DNA from: Azonexus hydrophilus
GTDB taxonomy: Bacteria > Pseudomonadota > Gammaproteobacteria > Burkholderiales > Rhodocyclaceae
Length of the DNA: 64,000 nt
Direction of reading: 5' to 3'
NCBI RefSeq assembly: GCF_001956855.1
Contig: NZ_MTHD01000002.1
Location: 496,001 to 560,000, forward strand
Shown here: positions 1 to 7,658 of the stretch, in pieces
Numbering within the stretch: position 1 is the stretch's first letter
Layout of the letters: every line of letters begins with the position of its first letter
Notes under the pieces: model-generated
What the model was told of the DNA's origin: nothing
The model's database searches: none
The model's input: the letters and a program-made list of their open reading frames with translations, nothing else
Program-made: the position numbers and the translations under genes

Positions 1-194
1 GGCACCCCGGCCGACTGCCCGCGCGTGGTCAGCGTGATGTCGAGCAGCCGCGCCGCCTTCTCGGCGTCCTCGTAGAACAGCTCGTAGAAGTCGCCCATAC
101 GGTAGAAGAGCAGGGTGTTCGGATGCTTCGCCTTGAGCCCGAGATACTGGACCATCATCGGGGTGTGCTTGGGGCTGTCGGCGGTTTTGCTCAT
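1..194 (-). CDS. mutS: DNA mismatch repair protein MutS, N-terminal fragment
   Basis: This is the first 64 codons of a gene that runs off the left edge of the window. The ATG lies at 192-194 and the translation reads [20 protein letters not shown] followed by the MutS domain I signature [17 protein letters not shown] and then [14 protein letters not shown]. In MutS the conserved Phe-x-Glu of the mismatch-binding domain inserts at the mispaired base; here it is seen as F-Y-E within the GDFYELF stretch. MutS starts methyl-directed mismatch repair together with MutL. The gene points away from the hipBA-helicase unit, so the 195-421 spacer must hold promoters for both directions. Identification is firm despite the short fragment; the ATPase domain is outside the window. 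Confidence 0.95.
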   Translation of the reverse strand, partial: MSKTADSPKHTPMMVQYLGLKAKHPNTLLFYRMGDFYELFYEDAEKAARLLDITLTTRGQSAGV

Positions 195-362
195 GGTGCT
201 AGGGGAGGAAAAGGTGGTGATTTTAACAGGGGCGCACTAAGCGGTGAGCGCATGCGAGAGTTGATTATGGTTTGTTCATGGTGACCGCACAGATCAGGGT
301 TTGTTTTCGTATAACGCTCCCATAAGGTCTCTATTGTTTAATAAGCAGTCTGATAGGAGTTG

Positions 363-392
363 TTGTTTCAAGTTCGTCATTGCTTGTATAGA
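363..392 (+). promoter_or_regulatory. candidate sigma-70 promoter of the hipBA-helicase unit
   Basis: TTGTTT at 363-368 and TATAGA at 387-392 are separated by 18 bases, upstream of the first ATG at 422. The surrounding 300-421 stretch is clearly more AT-rich than its flanks. This is a pattern match only; a start site has not been shown. Confidence 0.35.
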
Positions 393-401
393 ATTGATCC
401 T

Positions 402-416
402 GTAAAAAATTTTTAC
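402..416. promoter_or_regulatory. inverted repeat overlapping the hipB leader, possible operator
   Basis: GTAAAAAATTTTTAC is a 7-base inverted repeat around one central base, lying between the candidate -10 box and the hipB start at 422. HipB-type antitoxins usually repress their own operon by binding dyads at the promoter, so an operator is a reasonable inference. It does not match the E. coli HipB operator pattern TATCC-N8-GGATA. Confidence 0.35.
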
Positions 417-421
417 GGAGC

Positions 422-772
422 ATGATCGCTCTCATCGGAACGCCTGACATGGACTCCCACATCCCGCTGCCCGTCGAACGGGCCATACAGAAATTCGGTG
501 CCGACATTTCCCTGGCGCGTCGACGCCGGCATATCTCCCAGGTCTCGCTGGCCGAGCGCATGGGCGCCTCGGTGTCTACCGTACGACGCATGGAGAAAGG
601 CGATGTGCGAGTGCCCATCCACTTCTTCGCCCGCGCGCTGCATGTCTTCGGTGAAATCCAGGCGTTGGAAAACCTCCTGGATACGGCTAAAGACGATATC
701 GGCCTGACTCTGATGGATGAGCGCCTGCCCAAGCGAGTGCGCAGCAAGCCAGCTTCGTCGGGAGCGCTGTGA
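422..772 (+). CDS. HipB-like antitoxin, XRE-family helix-turn-helix protein
   Basis: A protein of 116 residues with a Cro/C1-type helix-turn-helix at about residues 30-70: ISLARRRRHISQVSLAERMG, then SVSTVRRMEKGD, the typical XRE recognition helix. In HipBA modules this protein neutralises the HipA kinase and represses the operon. The stop TGA at 770-772 overlaps the GTG start of the hipA-like gene (769-771), so the two are translationally coupled. An alternative start is the ATG at 449 (MDSHIPLPVERAI), which would remove nine residues before the conserved part; GGAG at 417-420 sits very close to the first ATG, so the start is not settled. The antitoxin role rests on the adjacent hipA-like gene. 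Confidence 0.8.
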   Translation: MIALIGTPDMDSHIPLPVERAIQKFGADISLARRRRHISQVSLAERMGASVSTVRRMEKGDVRVPIHFFARALHVFGEIQALENLLDTAKDDIGLTLMDERLPKRVRSKPASSGAL

Positions 773-2061
773 TGGCGGTCGTTGCCACGATCCGCCGACA
801 GGTACAGCTCTGTATCGGTAAGGTCGGTCTGCCCGTGGGTTCGCTCGTTTATGTCCGCCAGGGACGGCGCGAGAACAGTGCCTTTGCCTATGACGAGGAC
901 TGGTTGGCGAGCACGGCACGTTTCAACGTCTCGGCCGATCTGCAACTGATGGCTGGGCACCAGTCACACAAGGCGGCCTCGCTCCATGATTCGGTATTCC
1001 ACGGCGCTATCGCTGACACCGCGCCCGATGCCTGGGGCCGCCGCGTCATCGCCCGAGATCACGCCAAACGGCGCAAGGACGATCCGCGACTGCCTGCCCT
1101 GACGGAACTGGACTACCTGCTTGCGGTGGATGACTTCAGCCGGGTTGGCGCGCTGCGCCTGCGCGACCCGAATGGCACCTGGCAACGGATGACGATGAGT
1201 GGGCAGCGCAGCACACCGCCGTTGATCGAACTGGAGCGGGTATTTTTGGCCAGCCGTGCTGTGGAGCGCGGTGATGAGACTGCCGAAGATCTGCGCTATC
1301 TGCAAGGCAGGGGCACGTCACTGGGTGGCATGCGCCCCAAGTGCACACTGATTGACGAGGATGGCCGGCTCGCCATCGGCAAGTTCCCGAGCGTGGGCGA
1401 CGCTCGCAGTGTCACCAGTGGTGAGGTTCTGGCCTTGAAGCTGGCGGCATTGGCAGGCATTGATGCGGCACCGGCACGGGTCGTTTTGCTGGGCGAGGTG
1501 CCGGTGGCCGTTATCGGTCGATTCGATCGAGACCAAGCGGATGGACGCATCCCGTATCAATCCGCCGCGTCGCTACTGCAGGCTTCGCGCGACGAAGATC
1601 GCAGCTACACCGAGATCGCCGACGCCATCCGCGCCCACGGCCATGCTCCAACGCAGGATGTGCGGCAACTCTGGCGCCGGCTGGTTTTCAATCTACTGAT
1701 CACCAATGTGGACGACCACCTGCAGAACCACGGCTTTCTGCATGTGGCACATGGCCAATGGCGTTTGGCGCCGGCCTTCGACATCAATCCGTTTCCGGAA
1801 AAGGACCGGGAATCTAAGACCTGGCTGTCCGAGCAGGATGGGCCGATCACCGATGTCGGCATGCTGCTGGCGCGTGCCGCCTATTTCGGGCTGGACGAAG
1901 CGCAGGCCCGCACCGTGCTGGCTGAAGTACATGCTGCAGTGGCGAACTGGCGGCAGGTGGCACTCAGTGCGGAAGTGGGCTTGCGGCAGGAGGAGCTCGA
2001 TGACTTCGCGCCGGCTTTCGAGCATGAGCAGATGACTCTGGTAGACAGCTTGCTCCGATGA
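769..2061 (+). CDS. HipA-family serine/threonine kinase toxin
   Basis: A 430-residue protein, close to the length of E. coli HipA. It shows the order expected of HipA kinases: an N-terminal HipA_N part, a Gly-rich loop GTSLGGMRPKCTL near residue 182 (equivalent to the HipA autophosphorylation loop), a catalytic-loop motif NVDDHLQNHGFL near residue 313 with the catalytic Asp, and a metal-binding Asp in AFDINPFP near residue 338. E. coli HipA phosphorylates glutamyl-tRNA synthetase and causes growth arrest; the target of this homologue cannot be read from sequence. Start is GTG 769, or ATG 772 one codon later. It overlaps the antitoxin gene and is followed 37 bases later by the helicase gene on the same strand. 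Confidence 0.9.
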   Translation: MMAVVATIRRQVQLCIGKVGLPVGSLVYVRQGRRENSAFAYDEDWLASTARFNVSADLQLMAGHQSHKAASLHDSVFHGAIADTAPDAWGRRVIARDHAKRRKDDPRLPALTELDYLLAVDDFSRVGALRLRDPNGTWQRMTMSGQRSTPPLIELERVFLASRAVERGDETAEDLRYLQGRGTSLGGMRPKCTLIDEDGRLAIGKFPSVGDARSVTSGEVLALKLAALAGIDAAPARVVLLGEVPVAVIGRFDRDQADGRIPYQSAASLLQASRDEDRSYTEIADAIRAHGHAPTQDVRQLWRRLVFNLLITNVDDHLQNHGFLHVAHGQWRLAPAFDINPFPEKDRESKTWLSEQDGPITDVGMLLARAAYFGLDEAQARTVLAEVHAAVANWRQVALSAEVGLRQEELDDFAPAFEHEQMTLVDSLLR

Positions 2062-2064
2062 TTG

Positions 2065-2081
2065 TGAAAATGGCATTTTCA
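2065..2081. promoter_or_regulatory. perfect 17-bp dyad between hipA and the helicase gene
   Basis: TGAAAATG-G-CATTTTCA is a perfect 8+1+8 inverted repeat immediately after the hipA stop codon. The outer bases GATGAT (2058-2063) and ATCATC (2081-2086) are also complementary. No T-run follows, so it is unlikely to be an intrinsic terminator; it may be an operator or an RNA hairpin affecting helicase expression, whose start lies at 2099. Confidence 0.45.
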
Positions 2082-2098
2082 TCATCCGGGAATCGGAC

Positions 2099-5000
2099 AT
2101 GACGCTACCTCTGGGGCTCTATGATCAGTTGCTTACCGAGACCCTATGGCAGACGCTCTCCCGGACGGCCGACGCTGATAGCCGGCTGCTCGATTCGCTC
2201 ACGGCACAAGATGCGCCTGCTTGCCTGACCGATGCCTTGGCACACCAGCTCAAGAAAATTCTGGAAGACATGCAAGGGGAGGGAAAAGAAAAACTCCTCG
2301 GTCAGCTGGATCTGGTCAATTCCCTACTCGTCAGCTTGCGCCAGCGTCTTGAGCCTGAAACTGCCGTCGCCGCGGTGGATATGTTGGCCACTCCGCCGCA
2401 GGTGCTGCGGGCCATCTATCGGCAGTCGGTGCCACCCGAGATGCCGGCAACCGGCCTGGCACTACCGTGGTTGTTCACGGCGGGCAAGGGTTCTCCCTCG
2501 CTATTGACCGAGTTGCGTCGGGAACTGGCAGCTTGCGATCAGGTGGATATCCTGGTCAGTTTCATTACCCATTCCGGGGTGCGCAAGCTGCTCGACATCC
2601 TGCAGTCGGTCACTGCTCAGGGCGCTGACGGTCTCCCGCGCACTCGTCTGCGGGTGTTGACCACGACCTACACCGGCGCCACGGAAATTCTGGCACTCGA
2701 TGAACTGGCTCGTCTGCCTGGTTGTGAAATCCGGGTTTCCCTTGATGGCCGGCGGACCCGGCTACATGCCAAAGCGTGGCTGTTCCGACGTCGGACCGGC
2801 TTTGGTGCAGCCTATGTGGGTAGCGCCAATCTGTCAGGCGCCGCCTTGATGGGCGGTCTGGAATGGACGGTGAAATTCACCGAGCGCGGGCAATCAGACC
2901 TGTTTGAACGAGCCCGGGCACACTTTGAAACGCTCTGGGAAGACAGCGAATTCCAGCGCTATGACCCGGCCAATCCGGCGCACCGCCAGGCGCTGGGCGA
3001 GGCGCTCAAGCGCGAGTCGGGCGAGGATATCGTCGCCCGTCCGACCTATTTTGATCTTGAGCCCAAGGCCTATCAGCAGGAAATGCTCGATCAACTGTAC
3101 GTCGAGCGGGAACACGACCGCTGGCGCAATCTGGTGGTGGCGGCGACGGGTACCGGTAAGACGGTGGTGGCCGCCTTCGACTACCGGCGCATCTGTCAGC
3201 AGGAGGGCGGGCGGCCGCGCTTGCTGTTCGTCGCGCATCGCGAGGAAATCCTCAAGCAGGCCCTGCGGACTTACCGCGAGGTGCTGCGCGATCACGCTTT
3301 CGGTGAGTTGCTGCTCGGTGGCGCGATTCCGCAAAGTTTTGATCACCTTTTTGCCACCATCGACAGCATAGCGGCGCGGGATTTGCTGGCGCGTTGCGGT
3401 GCTGAACACTGGTACGTTGTCGTGGTGGATGAGTGTCATCGCCTGGCGGCGGACCGTTTCGACGCGTTTGTCACCACGGTTCGGCCGCGCATCCTGCTGG
3501 GGCTGACGGCGACGCCGGAACGTAGCGATGGCAAGCCGATTCTTGGGTATTTCAGCAATCGGCCGGATGGCTCACCTGCCGTTGAATTGCGGCTCTGGCA
3601 TGCCCTCGAACAACAATTGCTGGCGCCCTTCGAGTACTACGCCTGTGATGACGAGACCGACTTTTCCGAAGTGCCTTGGCAGCAGCCCGGGGAACTTGCG
3701 GCGGTAGATAAGCTGGTGACCGGTAACGACGCCCGCGCCCGTTTGGTGCTCAATGAATGGCGCCGTCTGGCGGGCGATCTGACCCGTGGCCGGGCGCTGC
3801 TGTTCTGCGTTTCGGTGGCTCACGCGCAGTTCATGACGGCGAAGCTGAATCAAGCCGGTATCAAGTCCTTGTGCGTGGTCGGCGATACACCCCTTGAAGA
3901 ACGGCGACGCGCACCGGAAAGGCTAGCCAGGGGCGAGGTGGCGGCGCTCGTTACTTGTGACCTCTATAACGAGGGCGTGGACCTGCCGCTGGTCGATACG
4001 CTGTTGCTCCTTCGTCCGACCCAAAGCCCGGTGCTGTTCCAGCAACAGATCGGCCGCGGGCTGCGTTTGGCCAAAGGCAAGGAAAGTTGCCTGATCCTCG
4101 ATTTCGTCGGACGCCATCGGGAGGAGTTCCGCTTCGATCGCCTGCTGTCGACGATTACCGGGCTTTCGCGCGGTCAACTGGTTGAATCGGTCGAAAAAGG
4201 CTTCGGGACACTACCGCCTGGCTGCCATATCCAGTTGCAACGTCAGACGCGAGAGCAAGTGCTGCGCAGCCTGAGAAAGCTGGTGCAGCAGAACTGGCGC
4301 CGGCTGCGCACCGAGTTGCAGGCTTTCGCCGCTTTGCGCGGGCGCAGCAATATCCGCCTGGCCACTTTTCTGAGGGAACAGGGGATTGAACTGGATGACA
4401 TCTACCGCAGCACCGGTCGTTCCGGGTGGGCCAATCTCAAACGCGATGCTGGCCTGCTGACGATGCCGGTGGGGGACGAAGACGATTATTTCGGCCGTCG
4501 TTTCAGCGACCTTTTGCACATGGATGATCCTGCGCGTACCGACATGCTTTTCAGGATTGCCGAGCCGACGGCGATTTACCAATGTGTTGATGCACGAGAG
4601 CAACGCCTGCTGCAGATGCTTGCCTATCAGGTGGATGCGCAACAGCAGCAACTGGGTACTGGCGAAGCGTTTCTTGAAAGATTGCGGGCTCACCCGGCGC
4701 ATCTTGCCGAGTTGGCGGAAATTGGCGAGGTGTTGCAAGCCAGAAGCGTGTTGAGGCAGCGCGCTGTGCCTGGATTGGAAGATGTTTCCCTCTGTCTGCA
4801 TGGGGCTTATGGAATCCGCGAAATCCTTACCGCAGTCGGCTGGTTGACACCGAACAAACGCGCCCCTTTCCAGGCGGGTGTCCTTGCGCTACAGGATCGC
4901 AAGGTCGAACTGCTGTTTGTAACCCTCGATAAAAGCGAGGGCTACCACGCGCAGATCGCTTATCACGACTATGCCATCAGCGCTGATTTGTTCCATTGGC

Positions 5001-5239
5001 AGTCGCAGAATGCTGCCGGCCCGAACACGATGGCGGGGCGGCGCTACCTGGAAAGCCCCGATAACGGCTGGCGTTTCCAGCTTTTTGTCCGGACGACGAA
5101 AGGGACACCCTATCGCGCTTGTGGCCCGGTCATGCTGGAGCGTGCGGAAGGGCAGAAACCGATGAATATTCAGTGGCGTCTGTCGGTGCCATTGCCGGGA
5201 AGCTTGTTCCGGGAATTCAGTATTCTGCGCGGGGAGTAA
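2099..5239 (+). CDS. PLD-nuclease / superfamily 2 helicase / DUF3427 fusion protein
   Basis: A 1046-residue multidomain protein. Residues about 130-280 form a phospholipase D-like nuclease domain with RLHAKAWLF (HxK near residue 222) and GSANLSG near 241. A superfamily 2 helicase core follows: Walker A ATGTGKTVVAAF near 351, a DEAD-box variant VVDECHRL near 444, motif III-like LGLTATPERSDG near 468 and motif VI QQQIGRGLRLAKG near 650. The C-terminal 250 residues fit DUF3427. Proteins of this architecture occur in genomic islands and are suspected of acting on foreign DNA or in restriction-like defence; that role is inference. The gene follows hipA after 37 bases with a dyad in between, so co-transcription is likely. 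No frameshift or truncation is seen. Confidence 0.88.
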   Translation: MTLPLGLYDQLLTETLWQTLSRTADADSRLLDSLTAQDAPACLTDALAHQLKKILEDMQGEGKEKLLGQLDLVNSLLVSLRQRLEPETAVAAVDMLATPPQVLRAIYRQSVPPEMPATGLALPWLFTAGKGSPSLLTELRRELAACDQVDILVSFITHSGVRKLLDILQSVTAQGADGLPRTRLRVLTTTYTGATEILALDELARLPGCEIRVSLDGRRTRLHAKAWLFRRRTGFGAAYVGSANLSGAALMGGLEWTVKFTERGQSDLFERARAHFETLWEDSEFQRYDPANPAHRQALGEALKRESGEDIVARPTYFDLEPKAYQQEMLDQLYVEREHDRWRNLVVAATGTGKTVVAAFDYRRICQQEGGRPRLLFVAHREEILKQALRTYREVLRDHAFGELLLGGAIPQSFDHLFATIDSIAARDLLARCGAEHWYVVVVDECHRLAADRFDAFVTTVRPRILLGLTATPERSDGKPILGYFSNRPDGSPAVELRLWHALEQQLLAPFEYYACDDETDFSEVPWQQPGELAAVDKLVTGNDARARLVLNEWRRLAGDLTRGRALLFCVSVAHAQFMTAKLNQAGIKSLCVVGDTPLEERRRAPERLARGEVAALVTCDLYNEGVDLPLVDTLLLLRPTQSPVLFQQQIGRGLRLAKGKESCLILDFVGRHREEFRFDRLLSTITGLSRGQLVESVEKGFGTLPPGCHIQLQRQTREQVLRSLRKLVQQNWRRLRTELQAFAALRGRSNIRLATFLREQGIELDDIYRSTGRSGWANLKRDAGLLTMPVGDEDDYFGRRFSDLLHMDDPARTDMLFRIAEPTAIYQCVDAREQRLLQMLAYQVDAQQQQLGTGEAFLERLRAHPAHLAELAEIGEVLQARSVLRQRAVPGLEDVSLCLHGAYGIREILTAVGWLTPNKRAPFQAGVLALQDRKVELLFVTLDKSEGYHAQIAYHDYAISADLFHWQSQNAAGPNTMAGRRYLESPDNGWRFQLFVRTTKGTPYRACGPVMLERAEGQKPMNIQWRLSVPLPGSLFREFSILRGE

Positions 5240-5271
5240 TTGGAGGTTGGCTTGTGGCTTTGCTGGTGCCT

Positions 5272-5287
5272 ATCTAGGCGCCTAGAT
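5272..5287. other. 16-bp perfect palindrome between convergent genes
   Basis: ATCTAGGCGCCTAGAT is a perfect palindrome sitting at the end of the accessory hipBA-helicase unit and touching the lplT stop codon. It is the junction between the accessory unit and housekeeping sequence. No T-tract follows on either strand, so it is not a typical intrinsic terminator. Confidence 0.4.
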
Positions 5288-6549
5288 CAGTGCGCCGTAT
5301 CGTCCAGATGCTTCACATCGTCGCGGTCGCGCTGGTTGGCGAAGTGGCGTTCGCGGATCAGGTACATGATGCCGCTGACGAACAGGCCGAATAGCGTGAG
5401 GACCCAGTAGATCGACATGTCGGCGCGGATCATCACGTAGTAGAGGCCGGTCATCACGAGGATCGACAGGTTCTCGTTGAAGTTCTGCACGGCGATCGAG
5501 TGGCCGGCGCCCATCAGGATGTGGCCGCGATGTTGCAGTAGCGCGTTCATCGGCACGACGAAGAAGCCGGACAGGCCGCCGATCAGGATCAGCAGCGGGA
5601 CAGCCAGCCACATGTCGTGCACGAAATTCATGATCAGCACGATGACGCCCATGGCGATGCCGAGCGGGATGACCTTCACCGATTTGCGCAGCGTGATGAA
5701 CTTGGCGGCAACGATCGCGCCGCCGGCGACGCCAAAGGCGACGACGCCCTGGAGCATTGAGGATTTGGACAGGTCGAGGCCGAGGGCGACTTCGGACCAT
5801 TTGATGACGATGAATTGCAGCGTTGCACCGGCACCCCAGAACAGCGTGGTGACGGCCAGCGAGATCTGGCCGAGGCGGTCGCGCCAGAGCAGCGCCAGGC
5901 AGTGGTTGAATTCGTGCAGCAGGTAGAAGGGATTCTTCTTCAGCGGCTTGTGATCCACGCCGGTATTCGGGACATAGAGATTGAACAGTGCAGCCGTCAG
6001 GTAGAGGACGGCGATGATGGCGACCGCCATTTCGCCGGAGGTGTCGATGCCGGTATCGATCAACGGGAAGTCGAAGGCGAGCAGGTTGTAGGCGACGGCG
6101 GGCTGGATCAACAGGCCGCCGACGACCACGCCGATGATGATGGCGCCGACCGTCAGTCCCTCGATCCAGCCGTTGGCGACGACGAGCAGGCGAGGTGGCA
6201 GGTATTCGGTGAGGATGCCATATTTGGCCGGCGAATAGGCGGCGGCGCCGAGGCCGACGACGGCGTAGGCAATCAGCGGGTGTACGTCAAAGAACATCAG
6301 GCTGCAGCCGAATATCTTGATCGTGTTGCTGATCAGCATGACCCGACCCTTGGCCATCGAATCGGCAAAGGCGCCGACGAAGGCGGCCAGGACGACGTAG
6401 GAAAGGGTGAAGCAGGTCTTGAGCAGGGGTTCGTATTCGGCCGGTGCCTGCATCTCGCGCAACGCGGCGATGGCGGCAATGAGCAGGGCGTTGTCGGCCA
6501 GCGCGGAGAAAAACTGCGCGGCCATGATGATGTAGAAGCCGAACGGCAC
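5287..6549 (-). CDS. lplT: Lysophospholipid transporter LplT (MFS family)
   Basis: A 420-residue, strongly hydrophobic protein with about 11-12 membrane segments. The N-terminus MAAQFFSALADNALLIAA matches the LplT signature (AQFLSAFGDNALLFA in E. coli). LplT flips lysophospholipids such as lyso-PE across the inner membrane for re-acylation by Aas. The start used is GTG at 6547-6549 (MPFGFYII); an internal ATG at residue 9 (about 6525) is possible. No aas gene is adjacent here. The gene is convergent with the helicase gene and divergent from the LysR-type regulator at 6756, which makes that regulator a possible but unproven controller. Confidence 0.88.
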   Translation of the reverse strand: MPFGFYIIMAAQFFSALADNALLIAAIAALREMQAPAEYEPLLKTCFTLSYVVLAAFVGAFADSMAKGRVMLISNTIKIFGCSLMFFDVHPLIAYAVVGLGAAAYSPAKYGILTEYLPPRLLVVANGWIEGLTVGAIIIGVVVGGLLIQPAVAYNLLAFDFPLIDTGIDTSGEMAVAIIAVLYLTAALFNLYVPNTGVDHKPLKKNPFYLLHEFNHCLALLWRDRLGQISLAVTTLFWGAGATLQFIVIKWSEVALGLDLSKSSMLQGVVAFGVAGGAIVAAKFITLRKSVKVIPLGIAMGVIVLIMNFVHDMWLAVPLLILIGGLSGFFVVPMNALLQHRGHILMGAGHSIAVQNFNENLSILVMTGLYYVMIRADMSIYWVLTLFGLFVSGIMYLIRERHFANQRDRDDVKHLDDTAH

Positions 6550-6581
6550 GAAGCGATGTCTCTTTTTTGTATTACTTTGGG

Positions 6582-6597
6582 CGTGGTTTATACCACG
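6582..6597. promoter_or_regulatory. dyad overlapping a TATA-like box upstream of lplT
   Basis: CGTGGT-TTAT-ACCACG is a perfect 6-base inverted repeat 33 bases upstream of the lplT start. On the minus strand its centre gives TATAAA, so it could be an operator overlapping the lplT -10 box. The factor is unknown; the divergent LysR-type gene is one candidate. Confidence 0.35.
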
Positions 6598-6655
6598 GAT
6601 TGCCGTTGGTGAATCGGGTTGGTGCAGTCTGCAGCAGGCAGTTTACGCGCCGATG

Positions 6656-6690
6656 ACGCGGTCGACCGGGAAAATCTGCAAAAAATACAC
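6656..6690 (+). repeat. dispersed GCGGTCGACCG motif with A-rich tail, copy 1
   Basis: GCGGTCGACCGG followed by GAAAATCTGCAAAAAAT in the lplT-lysR spacer. The same arrangement, a GTCGAC-centred palindrome followed by two A-tracts about seven bases apart, recurs at 19712 and 44160, and shorter versions occur at 39116 (reverse strand), 54992 and 51095. Confidence 0.5.
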
Positions 6691-6755
6691 GCCGTTACGT
6701 GGCGGCAGGCTTGAGTGTGGTTGAATATCGCTCTTCCGCATACTGGAGATTTCCC

Positions 6756-7658
6756 ATGGCTGACCGGCGTTTGCAGGTTTTTCATGCCGTAGCCAAACAG
6801 CTCAGCTTTACGCGCGCCGCCGATGCCTTGTTCATGACACAGCCGGCGGTGACCTTCCAGATCAAGCAACTGGAAGAGCAGTACAGTACCCGCCTGTTCG
6901 AACGCCGGCACGGCAGCATCGCGCTGACGCCGGCCGGCGAACTGGTGCTTGAATACGCCGAGAAGATCCTCGCCCTGTCCGATGAGATGGATATCCGCAT
7001 CGGCGAGATGACTGGCGAGATGCGCGGCCCCTTGCTGGTTGGCGCCAGCACGACCATCGCCGAATTCATGCTGCCGCGCGTGCTCGGCGAGTTCAACGCG
7101 CTTTATCCGCAGGTGCGGGCGCGGCTGATCGTCGCCAATTCGGAAAGCATCGAGAACCGGGTTGCCGAGCACACGCTTGATGTCGGCCTGATCGAAGCGC
7201 CGGCCAAAGTCTCCGGTCTGAACAGCCAGATCTGCTGCGAGGACGAACTGGAGGTCATCTGCGTGCCGGATTATCCGCTGGCCGAGTTCGCTGTGTTGCG
7301 GCCGGCTGATCTGGCCGACTATGAATTCATCTCGCGTGAGCCCGGTTCCGGTACGCGCGAAATAACTGATGCCTATTTCCGCAATCACGGCATCGCGCCG
7401 GAATCGCTGAAGACGCAGATGGAACTGGGTAGCCCGGAGGCGTTGAAGGGGGTGGTATCCACCGGGCTCGGTTTTGCCATCGTGTCGCGGGCGGTTGCTG
7501 CCAAGGAAAAGCAGCTCGGTGAATTGCTGAGCATTCCGCTCGACCCGCCGCTCAAGCGCAGCCTTTATCTGGTGCATCCGCAGGAGCGCTTCCAGTCGCG
7601 CCTGCTCGTTACCTTCATCGACTTTGCCCGGCGCAAGCTCAAGGAGCGGGCAGTATGA
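6756..7658 (+). CDS. LysR-family transcriptional regulator (CysB/CbbR-like)
   Basis: A 300-residue LysR-type regulator. The N-terminal winged helix-turn-helix is clear at residues 1-62 (LSFTRAADALFMTQPAVTF, then IKQLEEQYSTRLFERR). The remainder is the periplasmic-binding-like effector domain, with GPLLVGASTTIAEFMLP near residue 90 and EPGSGTREITDAYF near 200. The ATG at 6756 gives the standard LysR N-terminus. The stop overlaps the alr start by four bases, so regulator, alr, radA and the permease form one coupled run. The effector and regulon are unknown; close homologues are often annotated only as LysR family. Confidence 0.88.
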   Translation: MADRRLQVFHAVAKQLSFTRAADALFMTQPAVTFQIKQLEEQYSTRLFERRHGSIALTPAGELVLEYAEKILALSDEMDIRIGEMTGEMRGPLLVGASTTIAEFMLPRVLGEFNALYPQVRARLIVANSESIENRVAEHTLDVGLIEAPAKVSGLNSQICCEDELEVICVPDYPLAEFAVLRPADLADYEFISREPGSGTREITDAYFRNHGIAPESLKTQMELGSPEALKGVVSTGLGFAIVSRAVAAKEKQLGELLSIPLDPPLKRSLYLVHPQERFQSRLLVTFIDFARRKLKERAV

